Positions 1 to 8,460 are shown, counted from the first letter of the stretch. The stretch is DNA of 64,000 bases from JAWWPG01 sp033850885 (GCA_033850885.1 JAWWPG010000027.1:93285-157284), one strand, 5' to 3'. Numbers and translations are program-made. Notes: generated by a model from the letters alone, not told the origin.

Positions 1-2
1 CG

Positions 3-446
3 GCCAGGTCGGCGTACCGGGGACTGGTCGACCACCCGTTCCCGGAGTGCTTCGCCTGCGGTCCGGCGCGGGAGCCGGCCGACGGGCTGTGCCTCGCCCC
101 CGGGCTGGTCGGGCCGGGGCGAGCGGCATGCGGCTGGGTGCCCGATCCCTCGCTGGCCACTCCTGACGATCCGACGGTTGCCGCTCCCGAGTTCGGGTGG
201 TCCGCCCTCGACTGCCCCGGCGGGTGGACCTCGGACCTCGACAGCCGGCCGCTGGTGCTGGGGCGGATGACGGCCCGCTGCCTGGCGCTGCCGAAGATCG
301 GCCACCCGCACATCGTCGTCGGCGAGCTCATCGCCGAGGAGGGCCGCAAGACCTTCACCGCGACCAGCCTGTACGACGACGGCCGGCTCGTCGGTCGGGC
401 CGAGCACACCTGGATCGCCGTCGACCCCACAGCGTTCAACCCCTGA
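3..446 (+). CDS. Partial hypothetical protein, thioesterase/hotdog-like (5' end outside window)
   Basis: The frame is open from the first bases, so the gene starts upstream of the window; 147 codons are visible before TGA. A GTG at 138 is in frame but lies downstream of conserved-looking sequence (HPFPECFACGP at visible residues 11-21), so it is not the true start. The Cys-x-x-Cys start followed by a DGL-type segment, and the C-terminal LYDDGRLVGRAEHTW stretch, resemble small actinobacterial hotdog-fold proteins in which an acyl-thioesterase-like domain ends in a conserved Trp. No catalytic residue can be assigned, so the function is tentative. The stop is followed within 11 nt by the first repeat array. 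Confidence 0.6.
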   Translation, partial: ARSAYRGLVDHPFPECFACGPAREPADGLCLAPGLVGPGRAACGWVPDPSLATPDDPTVAAPEFGWSALDCPGGWTSDLDSRPLVLGRMTARCLALPKIGHPHIVVGELIAEEGRKTFTATSLYDDGRLVGRAEHTWIAVDPTAFNP

Positions 447-456
447 GGGCGCCTCG

Positions 457-667
457 GTTGAGCCGTCGCAAAGTTGCCCTTCAGCCGTCGGTGAATTTGC
501 CCTTGAGCCGTCGGAAAGTTAGCCAGGAGCCGTCCTCTCCTCACCGACTCTCAAGCTGCGGCCAGTCTGCGACGGCTCAACGCCAAGTTTGCGACGGCTC
601 AACATCAGGCTTTTGACCTCAACGGCAATTTTGCGCCGGGTCAAGGGCAATTTTGCGACGGGTCAAC
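457..667. repeat. Repeat array A: inverted array of 22-bp units
   Basis: The unit is GTTGASCCGTC followed by GCAAARTTGCC. Forward units lie at about 457-480, 480-502, 503-524 and a decayed one at 525-540. Reverse-complement units lie at about 561-581, 582-603, 604-623 (decayed), 624-644 and 645-667. The two halves face each other around a spacer at 541-560 and could fold into a long imperfect hairpin. The same unit recurs at 20825 and 45282. No coding potential is apparent; the array fills almost all of the gap between the hotdog-like gene and the DinB gene. Confidence 0.85.
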
Positions 668-728
668 GTTGGGGGGATGGGGTTGGCAGGATGTCAGCAA
701 TCCAACCGAGACCGATGAGGAGATGCCG

Positions 729-1304
729 ATGGCCGCAACCGTGCCCCCGGTCGCCAACGAGCGCGAGGGTCTGCTGGAGTACCTGGCCCACGAGCGCGAC
801 AAGCTCAAGGTGACCGCCTACGGGCTGACCGAGGAGCAGGCTCGCGCCACACCGTCGGTCAGCGTGCTGAGCGTTGGCGGACTCATCAAGCACGTCGCCC
901 TGACCGAGCGCAGCTGGGTCGGCCACATCCAACGCCACGAGACCGACATCGGTCCCGAGGGGTACGCCGACACCTTCCGCATGACCGAGGAGGAGACCCT
1001 GGCGTCGGTGATCGCGTTCTACGACCAGGTGGCGACAGAGACGGCAGACGTCATCGCCGGCATCGACGACCTCGGTTATCCGGTACCGGTCCCACCGGCG
1101 CCGTGGAACCCCAAGGATGTGAAGGAGTGGTCCGTCCGATGGGTGCTGCTGCACCTCATCGAGGAGACCGCCCACCATGCGGGGCACGCCGACATCGTCC
1201 GCGAGACGGTGGACGGGGCGACGTTCTACCCGCTCCTCGCGGCGTCCGAGGGCTGGCCCGAGACCTCCTGGCTGAAGCCCTGGGCACCCGCCTCCGGAAC
1301 CTGA
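729..1304 (+). CDS. DinB family protein (DUF664-type)
   Basis: 191 aa. This is a DinB/DUF664 four-helix-bundle protein, a family of putative metal- and thiol-dependent enzymes. The three-histidine metal site is visible: His55 in GGLIKHVALTERSW, and a C-terminal HLIEETAHHAGHAD block (His142 to His153). The ATG at 729 is preferred because GAGGAG ends 6 nt upstream; ATG codons at 669 and 723 are also in frame but have poor spacing. It is followed 3 nt later by the convergent MFS gene. The substrate is unknown. Mycothiol-dependent activity is possible by family but not shown here. Confidence 0.8.
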   Translation: MAATVPPVANEREGLLEYLAHERDKLKVTAYGLTEEQARATPSVSVLSVGGLIKHVALTERSWVGHIQRHETDIGPEGYADTFRMTEEETLASVIAFYDQVATETADVIAGIDDLGYPVPVPPAPWNPKDVKEWSVRWVLLHLIEETAHHAGHADIVRETVDGATFYPLLAASEGWPETSWLKPWAPASGT

Positions 1305-1307
1305 CAG

Positions 1308-2564
1308 CTACCGGACCGGATAGGCAGAGTCGTACTCGAGGAAGCCCCGCTGACCGGCGGCGGCTAGCACGACCCCGCACATGCAGCCGATCCCACCTGC
1401 CCCCAGCGCCAGGGTAGGCGTGAACACGGCGGCGGTCGTGCCCATCACGAAGTCGCCCAACCGCGGCCCACCCGCCACCACGACGGTGAAGACGCCTTGC
1501 AACCGACCCCGCAGGTTGTCAGGTGCGGCGACCTGCAGGATCGTCGACCGGTACGCCGCGCTGATCATGTCAGCGCCGCCGCTCACCGCCAGGAAGAGCA
1601 CCCCGAGCCACAACGAGCGAGCGAAGCCGAAGGCGGCCACGGCAGCGCCGTACACCAACACGGCGAGCACGACCGCCCGGCCTTGGCGCCGGACCTTGCT
1701 CACCCAGCCGGAGAAGGCGAAGGCCAGCAAGGACCCGATCGCCGGGGACGCCTGGAGCAGACCGACGGTCCGCACCCCACCTCCGAAGAACGCCCCGGCG
1801 ACAGCCGGGAACAGCGCCCTCGGTTGGGCCAGCACCATCGCGCACATGTCGACGATGAAGGTCATGCGGAGATTGGGTGCCCTGGCCAGGAAGCGAAAGC
1901 CCTCCACCACCGACCGCAGCCCGGGCCGCGTCGGCGCCTCGCCCTCGAACGGCTGGGGAGGGATCGGCGGCAGCCGGAAGAGCGAGTAGAGCGCTGCCAG
2001 GAACGTCACGGCGTCGATCCCGTACGCGAACTGGTAGCCAGCCGCGCTGATCGCCAGCGCGCCGAGAACCGGCCCCGTCGTGAAGCCCAGGTTGAACGAC
2101 GCCATGTTGAGGGCGTTGGCCGCGGGCAGCAGCTCCTTGTCGACGAGCCGAGGAACGATCGCACTGCGGGTCGGGCTGTTGACAGCGAAGCAGGCTGCCT
2201 GCGCCGCGACCACGACGTACAGAACGGTAACCGAGCCGACGTGGGCCGCGGCCTGGATGACGAGTACGACGGACAGCACCCAGAGACCGGACGAGGAGGC
2301 GAGGGCGAGCTTTCGCCGGTCGACGGCGTCGGCGAAGGCACCGCCGTACAGGCCGAAACCGATCAGCGGGAAGAGCGCGAACAGGCCGACGAGCCCGACC
2401 GAGAACGTCGAATGCGTCAACCCATAGACCTGGATGGCGATCGTGACCGCGGTCATCTGCTGCCCGAGCTGCGAGACGGTGCTGCCGACCCACAGTCGTC
2501 GGTAGTCGCGAGACGCCTGGAGCGGTCTGACGTCCGTCAGGATCCGGCCGGCGCGACGCTGCAC
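1308..2564 (-). CDS. MFS transporter (EntS-like, 12 TM)
   Basis: 418 aa from a GTG start. A major facilitator of the MFS_3 type (EntS-like): the N-terminal RDYRRLWVGSTVSQLGQQM segment is the usual first-helix entry, followed by about twelve hydrophobic helices and an inter-helix FADAVDRRK motif equivalent to the MFS motif A. It is probably an inner-membrane exporter of small molecules or drugs driven by proton exchange; the substrate cannot be read from sequence. It converges on the DinB gene. Upstream is a 378-bp region shared with the divergent short ORF and pdxH. A second member of the same subfamily lies at 9210-10466. Confidence 0.85.
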   Translation of the reverse strand: MQRRAGRILTDVRPLQASRDYRRLWVGSTVSQLGQQMTAVTIAIQVYGLTHSTFSVGLVGLFALFPLIGFGLYGGAFADAVDRRKLALASSSGLWVLSVVLVIQAAAHVGSVTVLYVVVAAQAACFAVNSPTRSAIVPRLVDKELLPAANALNMASFNLGFTTGPVLGALAISAAGYQFAYGIDAVTFLAALYSLFRLPPIPPQPFEGEAPTRPGLRSVVEGFRFLARAPNLRMTFIVDMCAMVLAQPRALFPAVAGAFFGGGVRTVGLLQASPAIGSLLAFAFSGWVSKVRRQGRAVVLAVLVYGAAVAAFGFARSLWLGVLFLAVSGGADMISAAYRSTILQVAAPDNLRGRLQGVFTVVVAGGPRLGDFVMGTTAAVFTPTLALGAGGIGCMCGVVLAAAGQRGFLEYDSAYPVR

Positions 2565-2661
2565 GGGGCAACACTAGTGGCCGTCCGCGAGCGGTTCCGG
2601 TGCGCACGCAACCGGCCGTGGTCACCGTGTCCCGGGGGTCAGCTCACGTCGCCATATGCCC

Positions 2662-2690
2662 TTGCTCGGAAGGCGAACCCGACGTACGGT
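2662..2690 (+). promoter_or_regulatory. Candidate promoter for the short leader ORF / pdxH
   Basis: TTGCTC at 2662-2667 and TACGGT at 2685-2690 are separated by 17 bp, matching actinobacterial sigma-A spacing. The predicted start near 2697 would place the long Shine-Dalgarno-like stretch at the very 5' end of the transcript. The rest of the 2565-2942 region shows no further gene to me, apart from the short ORF listed next. Confidence 0.4.
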
Positions 2691-2722
2691 GAGTGCACAC
2701 ATGAAGGGAGGTGGTCCGACAG

Positions 2723-2761
2723 ATGCATTCTAAACGGACTTGTGAGGTGGCCAGCCGCTAA
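2723..2761 (+). CDS. Putative 12-aa leader peptide with extreme Shine-Dalgarno
   Basis: The ORF encodes MHSKRTCEVASR and then TAA. It is preceded by GAAGGGAGGTGGTCC at 2703-2717, which could pair across 15 nt (counting two G-U wobbles) with the 3' end of 16S rRNA, far beyond a normal Shine-Dalgarno. An alternative reading starts at ATG 2701 (MKGGGPTDAF, stop at 2733). It lies 182 bp upstream of pdxH in what would be its 5' leader. A short ORF with a Cys codon behind such a ribosome site suggests a regulatory leader peptide or ribosome-trapping element. No homologue is asserted. Confidence 0.35.
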   Translation: MHSKRTCEVASR

Positions 2762-2942
2762 CCGGCCGACCATGGATCTGCCTCCCGCTTAGACGGTGGG
2801 GGTGCCGGAATCCTTCAGGACGACGTAGCGAATCCACGTTGGCTACCCGGGCCCGCGGGTGCTGGACCGTCCATCCAGCCGCGGCTCTTGCCGTGACCAG
2901 CCCGCGGGCCTGCTCCTGCCCGCATTCGATAGGTTCGGGTTC

Positions 2943-3596
2943 ATGACGCCGCCGCGCCGCGACATCGCCGACTGGCGCCGCGAGTACGCGGACCGAGGAC
3001 TGACGCGAGATCTCCTCGGGGACGACCCCATCGCCGCCTTCCGTGGATGGTTCGCCGAGGCGGCCGAGGCCGGCCTGCACGAGCCGAACGGCATGGTCGT
3101 GTCGACGGTCGGTCCGGAGGGTCCGTCCGCGCGCATGGTGCTGCTCAAGGCACTCGACGACCGCGGCTTCGTCTTCTACACGAACTACCGCAGTCGCAAG
3201 GCGACCGAGCTCGCCGCGCAGGCCGCCTGCGCTCTGCTCTTCCCCTGGCATCCGCTCGAGCGGCAGGTGCGCGTCGAGGGCGTCGCGTCCCGGGTCAGCG
3301 CCGCGGAGTCCGACGCGTACTTCGGGACCAGGCCGCGACCGGCCCAGCTCGGCGCGCGGTCGTCGCCGCAGTCGGAGGTCGTGCCGTCGCGCCACTACCT
3401 CGAGCAGCGCTTCCTGCGTGAGGAGGAGCGGTACGCCGACCTGCCGGACGTCCCGCGGCCCGAGCACTGGGGCGGCATCGTGGTGCGGCCGCACCGGGTC
3501 GAGTTCTGGCAGGGCAGACCGGGGCGGTTGCACGACCGGTTCCGCTTCGACAGGGTCGACGACACGAGCTGGACAGTCGACCGGCTCGCCCCCTGA
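2943..3596 (+). CDS. pdxH: Pyridoxamine 5'-phosphate oxidase
   Basis: 217 aa. FMN-dependent oxidase converting pyridoxine/pyridoxamine 5'-phosphate to pyridoxal 5'-phosphate in the cytoplasm. The full family pattern is present: RMVLLK (64-69) and TNYRSRK (80-86) at the FMN site, RQVRVEG (107-113), GARSSPQS (137-144), and the C-terminal signature WGGIVVRPHRVEFWQGR with RLHDR (176-199). The ATG at 2943 gives the usual N-terminus (TPPRRDIADWRREY); the 84-nt upstream extension looks untranslated. The product, PLP, is the cofactor of SerC encoded just downstream and of HisC in the same window. Confidence 0.93.
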   Translation: MTPPRRDIADWRREYADRGLTRDLLGDDPIAAFRGWFAEAAEAGLHEPNGMVVSTVGPEGPSARMVLLKALDDRGFVFYTNYRSRKATELAAQAACALLFPWHPLERQVRVEGVASRVSAAESDAYFGTRPRPAQLGARSSPQSEVVPSRHYLEQRFLREEERYADLPDVPRPEHWGGIVVRPHRVEFWQGRPGRLHDRFRFDRVDDTSWTVDRLAP

Positions 3597-3700
3597 CGGC
3601 GAGCTCCGTCGACGGTGACTGCCGCGCTCCCCCACATCGGGCGGCGCCATCACCGTGGGCGACAATGGGCGCGGCACACACGTCGTACGAGGAGTCGGAC

Positions 3701-4804
3701 ATGGTCGAGATCCATCACGGCCTCGAGGGGGTCGTCGCGTTCGAGACCCAGATCGCCGAGCCCGACCGTGAAGGCTCCGCGCTGCGGTACCGCGGGGTGG
3801 ACATCGAGGATCTCGTGGGACGGGTCCCGTTCGGGAACGTCTGGGGGCTGCTGGTGGACGGCAGCTACCAGCCCGGACTGCCGCCCGCCGAGCCGTACCC
3901 CATCCCGGTCCACTCCGGCGACATCCGGGTCGACGTCCAGAGCGCGATCGCGATGATCGCGCCGGCGTGGGGGATGCGCCCGCTGTACGACATCACCGAC
4001 GACCAGGCGCGCGACGACCTGGCACGCACTGCGGTGATGGCGTTGTCGTACGTCGCCCAGGCGGCGCGTGGGCTGGGCCAGCCGATGGTGCCCCAGGCAC
4101 AGATCGACAGGGCGGCGACCATCACGGAGCGGTTCATGGTGCGCTGGCGTGGCGAGCCCGACCCGAAGCACGTCAGGGCGGTCGACGCGTACTGGACTTC
4201 GGCCGCAGAGCATGGCATGAACGCCTCGACGTTCACGGCCAGGGTGGTTGCCTCGACCGGCGCCGACGTGGCCGCCAGCCTGTCGGCCGCCGTCGGGGCC
4301 ATGTCGGGTCCGCTGCATGGCGGCGCCCCTTCGCGGGTGCTGCACATGATCGACGAGGTGGAACGCCGCGGGGACGCGACCCTCTATGTCAAGGGCCTCC
4401 TCGACAAGGGCGAAAGACTGATGGGGTTCGGGCATCGCGTCTACCGGGCCGAGGACCCGCGGGCACGCGTGCTGCGCCGCACCGCCCGCGAGCTCGGCGC
4501 CCCGCGTTACGAGGTCGCCGAAGCGCTCGAGGCAGCAGCGCTCCGGGAGCTGCGCCTGCGTCGCCCCGACCGGGTGCTCGAGACCAACGTCGAGTTCTGG
4601 GCGGCGATAATCCTCGACTTCGCCGAGGTTCCGCCGCACATGTTCACGTCGATGTTCACCTGCGCCCGGACGGCGGGCTGGAGCGCCCACATCCTCGAGC
4701 AGAAGAGAACCGGCAGACTGATCCGTCCGTCCGCCTACTATGCCGGTCCGCCTCCGCGACGGCCCGACGCGGTCGAGGGCTGGAACCCGGGCTGGGCCGA
4801 CTAG
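3701..4804 (+). CDS. citA: Citrate synthase 2 (CitA type)
   Basis: 367 aa. Condenses oxaloacetate with acetyl-CoA to citrate. The signatures MSGPLHGGAPSRVL (His206) and GFGHRVY (His245) carry the two active-site histidines. At the position of the classical catalytic Asp (NVD) the protein has Glu298 (NVEFWA); I recall the same in mycobacterial CitA, so this marks the subfamily and not a defect. The ATG at 3701 is chosen because AGGAG lies 6 nt upstream; ATG 3665 would add 12 unconserved residues. serC follows 13 nt later and pdxH precedes it, a familiar actinobacterial trio. Confidence 0.92.
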   Translation: MVEIHHGLEGVVAFETQIAEPDREGSALRYRGVDIEDLVGRVPFGNVWGLLVDGSYQPGLPPAEPYPIPVHSGDIRVDVQSAIAMIAPAWGMRPLYDITDDQARDDLARTAVMALSYVAQAARGLGQPMVPQAQIDRAATITERFMVRWRGEPDPKHVRAVDAYWTSAAEHGMNASTFTARVVASTGADVAASLSAAVGAMSGPLHGGAPSRVLHMIDEVERRGDATLYVKGLLDKGERLMGFGHRVYRAEDPRARVLRRTARELGAPRYEVAEALEAAALRELRLRRPDRVLETNVEFWAAIILDFAEVPPHMFTSMFTCARTAGWSAHILEQKRTGRLIRPSAYYAGPPPRRPDAVEGWNPGWAD

Positions 4805-4817
4805 CGAAAGGCACTCC

Positions 4818-5939
4818 ATGTCTGACCTGAGAATTCCTTCCGAGCTTCTCCCCCACGACGGCCGCTTCGGGTCCGGCCCGAGCAAGGTCCGCGTGGAGGC
4901 AGTCGAGGCGTTGGTGGCAACGGGTACGACGTACCTGGGCACCTCACACCGACAACAGCCGGTCCGCTCCCTCGTCGGGCGGGTGCGCGAGGGGATGTCC
5001 GACCTGTTCTCGATGCCCGAGGGTTACCAGGTGGTGCTCGGCAACGGCGGCGCGACGGCGTTCTGGGATGTGGCCGCGTTCAGCCTCGTCAGGAACAAGA
5101 GCCAACATCTTTCGTTCGGCGAGTTCTCCTCCAAGTTCACGACGGCCGTACGGACGACTCCGTTCCTCGACGAGCCGACGGTCTTCACCGCAGAGCCGGG
5201 GAGCAGGCCGGAGACCAAGGCGGAGGTGGGGGTCGACGCCTACGCGTGGCCGCACAACGAGACGTCGACTGGTGTGATGGCCCCCGTGTCCCGGGTGCCG
5301 GGGTCGGACGATGACGCCGTCGTCCTCATCGATGCCACCTCGGGCGCGGGCGGTCTTCCCGTCGACGTCAGCGAGACCGATGTCTACTACTTCGCTCCCC
5401 AGAAGTCGTTCGCCGCGGACGGCGGTCTGTGGCTGGCGCTGATGTCGCCGCGCGCCGTGGACCGGGTCGCTCGGATCAAAGACAGCGACCGATGGATACC
5501 CGCCTTCCTCGACCTGCAGACCGCGATCGACAACTCGATGCTCGAACAGACCTACAACACCCCGTCGCTGGCCACGTTGTTCCTGCTGGCCGACCAGGTC
5601 GACTGGTTGAACGGACTGGGCGGGCTCCGGGGCGCCGTCGAACGGACCACGGCCTCATCGACCGCGCTGTACACGTGGGCCGACGAGTCGGAGTACGCCA
5701 CCCCGTTCGTGGCCGACCCCGCGAACCGCTCGCTGGTCGTCGGCACGATCGACTTCTCCGACGATGTCGACGCCGCGCAGGTGGCGAAGACCCTGCGGGC
5801 CAACGGCATCGTCGACACCGAGCCTTACCGCAAGCTCGGCCGCAACCAGCTCCGGGTTGCGATGTTCCCGGCGGTCGACCCTGAGGACGTCGTCGCCCTG
5901 ACGGGGTGCATCGACTGGGTGATCGGGCAGACCAGCTGA
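4818..5939 (+). CDS. serC: Phosphoserine aminotransferase
   Basis: 373 aa, fold-type I PLP enzyme of the actinobacterial SerC branch. It transfers the amino group of glutamate to 3-phosphohydroxypyruvate in serine synthesis. Visible features are GTSHRQ (41-45) near the substrate phosphate site, HNETSTG (146-152), the DATSGAGGLPVD segment carrying the PLP-pyridine Asp, and the Schiff-base lysine in APQKSF (Lys196). The ATG at 4818 has GAAAGG upstream; the longer frame from 4740 only overlaps citA. Co-transcription with citA is likely from the 13-nt gap. The gene converges on the propeller-protein gene at 5984. Confidence 0.93.
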   Translation: MSDLRIPSELLPHDGRFGSGPSKVRVEAVEALVATGTTYLGTSHRQQPVRSLVGRVREGMSDLFSMPEGYQVVLGNGGATAFWDVAAFSLVRNKSQHLSFGEFSSKFTTAVRTTPFLDEPTVFTAEPGSRPETKAEVGVDAYAWPHNETSTGVMAPVSRVPGSDDDAVVLIDATSGAGGLPVDVSETDVYYFAPQKSFAADGGLWLALMSPRAVDRVARIKDSDRWIPAFLDLQTAIDNSMLEQTYNTPSLATLFLLADQVDWLNGLGGLRGAVERTTASSTALYTWADESEYATPFVADPANRSLVVGTIDFSDDVDAAQVAKTLRANGIVDTEPYRKLGRNQLRVAMFPAVDPEDVVALTGCIDWVIGQTS

Positions 5940-5983
5940 ATCCACTGGTGCCCGCACGGTCACTCACTCGAGTCCCTGAACCC

Positions 5984-7102
5984 TCAAGGCACTCCGGCGG
6001 CGGGAGGCGAGGGCTCGGCGGGAGGTGCCGGCCGGCGACGGCGACGGCGAGTCGATACCGCGGCAACCACGACGACCAGCACCGCGGTGCCAACGCCGCC
6101 CAGCGCTACCACCCACCCCGACGGCCCATGGTCCTGGGCCGTGGCTTTCGGTCCATGCTCAACTTGATGCACCGCTGTCGGTGGTGTCGGGCTCGTCGCT
6201 GGGGCAGTGTGCGGCACCCGCGGTGCCTGCCCGGTCTTTTCGACAAGCGCCGCCGCCGCCTTGTCCAGGGGCACGTCCCAGACCGGGGAGTCGACGCCTT
6301 CGCTGCCGACCCAGACGGAGGTCTGCCCGGGCACGGCCGAGATCGACTCGCCCTGTTGCTCGGTCGGCAGCGTGAACGACGTCTGTACGTGCCACGACGG
6401 ATAGCGGTAGACGACCGCGTTGTAGTACGTCCGGACGACGACCGCCCGGGCGCCGGGCAGGAACGCCGCGTCGGTGGCGATGGTCGGCGCTGCGGCGACC
6501 CGCGTGAGAGCGGCCGTCGGCGCCGAGAAGACATCGGGCCCGGTCGCGTAGACGTGGGCGTCAACCTCCTTGCTCACAACGAACACTCGGCCGGTCCGCG
6601 CGTCGTAGAGCACGGACTCCGCGTTGTGTGGTCCGTCCGGGTACGTGAGGGTGACCTTCTCCGGCGTCACCGTGAAGTCGCCCGCCTTGGGCTGCGGGAT
6701 GCGGTAGATCTGGACGCTGCCACGCACCGCGTGGTTGTCTCCGATGTCGGCCACCACCAAGGAGCCGTCCGACCCGCTGGACATCGCTTCCACGTCCACG
6801 GGGTCCACCCCGGCCATTGTCGTCGTACCGACCAGGCGACCGTGATGGTCGAGGACATAGACGAACGGCCCGTCCCCGGAGTCGTTCGCCGTGTATACCA
6901 GCCGCGGGTGGGCGGTGCTGACGACGAGCGAGCTCGACTCGTTGATTCGCGCTGAGTGGATCCTGAAGATGACGTGCGGTTGGCGGGTTGCGCTCAGATA
7001 CGTCGGAGCCGCCCGCGCGTACGACCACGACGCGGCAGAGACCAGGACGGCGGCACCAAGGACGACCCCCCAGGGGCGCAGTCGCGCCCACCTCTGCCCC
7101 AT
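5984..7102 (-). CDS. Membrane-anchored secreted beta-propeller-like protein
   Basis: 372 aa. Residues 1-32 form a signal peptide or N-terminal anchor (WGVVLGAAVLVSAASW). A long extracellular region follows with repeated strand motifs (HPRLVYTANDSGDGPFVYVLD, GSLVVADIGDNHAVRGSVQIYRI, NAESVLYDARTGRVFVVSK) like a WD/NHL-type propeller; the C-terminal third is Thr/Pro-rich. A hydrophobic segment (GWVVALGGVGTAVLVVVVA) and an Arg-rich tail (RRRRRRP) resemble a C-terminal membrane anchor. The ATG at 7102 overlaps the TGA of the upstream methyltransferase gene (ATGA), so the two are probably translationally coupled. Function is unknown. Confidence 0.7.
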   Translation of the reverse strand: MGQRWARLRPWGVVLGAAVLVSAASWSYARAAPTYLSATRQPHVIFRIHSARINESSSLVVSTAHPRLVYTANDSGDGPFVYVLDHHGRLVGTTTMAGVDPVDVEAMSSGSDGSLVVADIGDNHAVRGSVQIYRIPQPKAGDFTVTPEKVTLTYPDGPHNAESVLYDARTGRVFVVSKEVDAHVYATGPDVFSAPTAALTRVAAAPTIATDAAFLPGARAVVVRTYYNAVVYRYPSWHVQTSFTLPTEQQGESISAVPGQTSVWVGSEGVDSPVWDVPLDKAAAALVEKTGQAPRVPHTAPATSPTPPTAVHQVEHGPKATAQDHGPSGWVVALGGVGTAVLVVVVAAVSTRRRRRRPAPPAEPSPPAAGVP

Positions 7103-8361
7103 CACCCCGGCTTCGCGCGCAGGTCGGGGATGGAGTCGCGCAGCAACAGCTCGAGGGCGGGAGTGACCTGCCACTGGTTGACCAGATCGCGGTAGGCGTC
7201 CCAGGCGGAAGCGTCGCCCGTCGCACCCGTCCGAACCGCCCTGATGAGGGCGTTGCGGGGCGTGTGCCGTGAGTCGACGAACTCGATGACCTCGACGCGG
7301 TACCCGACCAACCGCAGGAGAGCCGCTCGAAGTGCGTCGGTGAGCACGTCAGCGAGTCGTTCTCGGAGGATCCCGTGCCGGGTCACCAGCCGGTAGGGCG
7401 GAGGTGTCGACCCGACGGTCAGCTGGCGCGCAATGTCGTGGTGGCAGCACGGCGCCGCGACCACCACCGGGGTCCGCCATTCGACTGCGCGAGCCAGTGC
7501 CTCATCCGTCGCCGTGTCGCAGGCATGAAGGGCGAGCGCGAGGTCCGGCGGCTCGGACAGGGCGATGTCGCCGATGGTCCCCCTGACGAACGTGACCGTG
7601 TCGCTGACGCCCAGCTCGGCAGCCACGGACGTGTTGTGCATCAGCGCCTGCGGCTTGATGTCGACGCCGGTCATCGCGACGGGGAGCCGACGGACCGCCG
7701 TCAGGTAGCGGAAGCCGGCGAATGTGAGATACGCGTTGCCGCACCCGAGGTCGACCACGCGCAGCGGACTGCCCTCGCTGAGGCGCGACCCGGGTCCCAG
7801 GGACACGGCGTCGTCGATCAGCGGGTCGATGGCCGCGAGGAAGTCCTGCACCTGGCGGAACTTCGCCGTCCTGGTGGGTTTGACCCTGCCGTCGCTGGTC
7901 GTCACGCCGAGGAGGCTGAAGAGCGGGTCGTGCTCGTCGAGCCGCCGCCGCTTGGCGCGGTCGTGGCGATGGTCGGGCCCGAGGGTCGCGTCGTCGTTGG
8001 CCTTGCTGGTGACGTGCAGCAGGGGCCGTCCCTTCTTGGTGACGCGGAGCTGGAGGGTCTCGGCCCGCGTCTCCACATGCCAGTTGGCATAGCCCGAGGC
8101 GAGCAGGTCGTCGACGACCTGCTCGCCTTCGGCATGGATGTCGTGGTTGCGGGTGAAAGCCTGCGTGTCGTCGTACGACGTCACCTGCAACCGCAGGCCG
8201 GCCAACAGGTCGACGTAGCGCACCTCGACTCGACGGAAGGCGAGCGCCGCCCCCCGCTGTCGCCCCGACCCGACTGCTCCCACCAACCCGTCGACGTCGA
8301 GCAGCGCTGAGCGCACCCGCTCCCACGGTCCGGGGCCCACCTCCGGCGCCAGCGTTGTCAT
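7102..8361 (-). CDS. SAM-dependent methyltransferase (Methyltransf_32 / TRM13-GSTCD-like)
   Basis: 419 aa. The C-terminal half is a Rossmann methyltransferase: motif I is VVDLGCGNAYLTF (Gly205, Gly207), followed by VDIKP, LALHACDTATD (about 277-287) and APCCHH (303-308). The LHACDTAT and CCHH motifs are characteristic of the eukaryotic TRM13/GSTCD-like methyltransferase family. The N-terminal 190 residues contain basic stretches (RHDRAKRRRLDEHDPLFSLLG) that could bind RNA. The substrate is unknown; RNA is a reasonable guess by family. The ATG at 8361 is 4 nt after the small ORF stop, within the six-gene operon led by marR. Confidence 0.8.
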   Translation of the reverse strand: MTTLAPEVGPGPWERVRSALLDVDGLVGAVGSGRQRGAALAFRRVEVRYVDLLAGLRLQVTSYDDTQAFTRNHDIHAEGEQVVDDLLASGYANWHVETRAETLQLRVTKKGRPLLHVTSKANDDATLGPDHRHDRAKRRRLDEHDPLFSLLGVTTSDGRVKPTRTAKFRQVQDFLAAIDPLIDDAVSLGPGSRLSEGSPLRVVDLGCGNAYLTFAGFRYLTAVRRLPVAMTGVDIKPQALMHNTSVAAELGVSDTVTFVRGTIGDIALSEPPDLALALHACDTATDEALARAVEWRTPVVVAAPCCHHDIARQLTVGSTPPPYRLVTRHGILRERLADVLTDALRAALLRLVGYRVEVIEFVDSRHTPRNALIRAVRTGATGDASAWDAYRDLVNQWQVTPALELLLRDSIPDLRAKPG

Positions 8362-8365
8362 GGTC

Positions 8366-8449
8366 CTAGGCGAAGGCAGCCACGACCACGATGACCAGCA
8401 GCAGGAGCAGGGCACCGGGGATGACGAGCCGACGGTAGCGGGGATGCAT
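8366..8449 (-). CDS. 27-aa single-span membrane peptide
   Basis: The ORF encodes a basic start (MHPRYRRLV) and then one hydrophobic helix (IPGALLLLLVIVVVAAFA). It begins 11 nt after the stop of the mycothiol-dependent enzyme gene and ends 4 nt before the methyltransferase ATG, so it fills the only gap in an otherwise overlapping operon. That position, and the clean positive-inside topology, argue for a real gene. It is too short for family assignment from sequence alone. A signal-like leader or a regulator of a membrane partner are both possible. Confidence 0.5.
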   Translation of the reverse strand: MHPRYRRLVIPGALLLLLVIVVVAAFA

Positions 8450-8460
8450 TTGGGCCGAGG

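Noticed and set aside
457..667. CRISPR array
   Set aside because: Units are 22 bp, tandem without unique spacers, in opposed orientations, with no cas genes nearby.
1497..2792. A 431-codon plus-strand ORF antisense to the first MFS gene
   Set aside because: Composition is Arg/Glu/Gly-rich without motifs, while the opposite strand encodes a recognisable MFS transporter.
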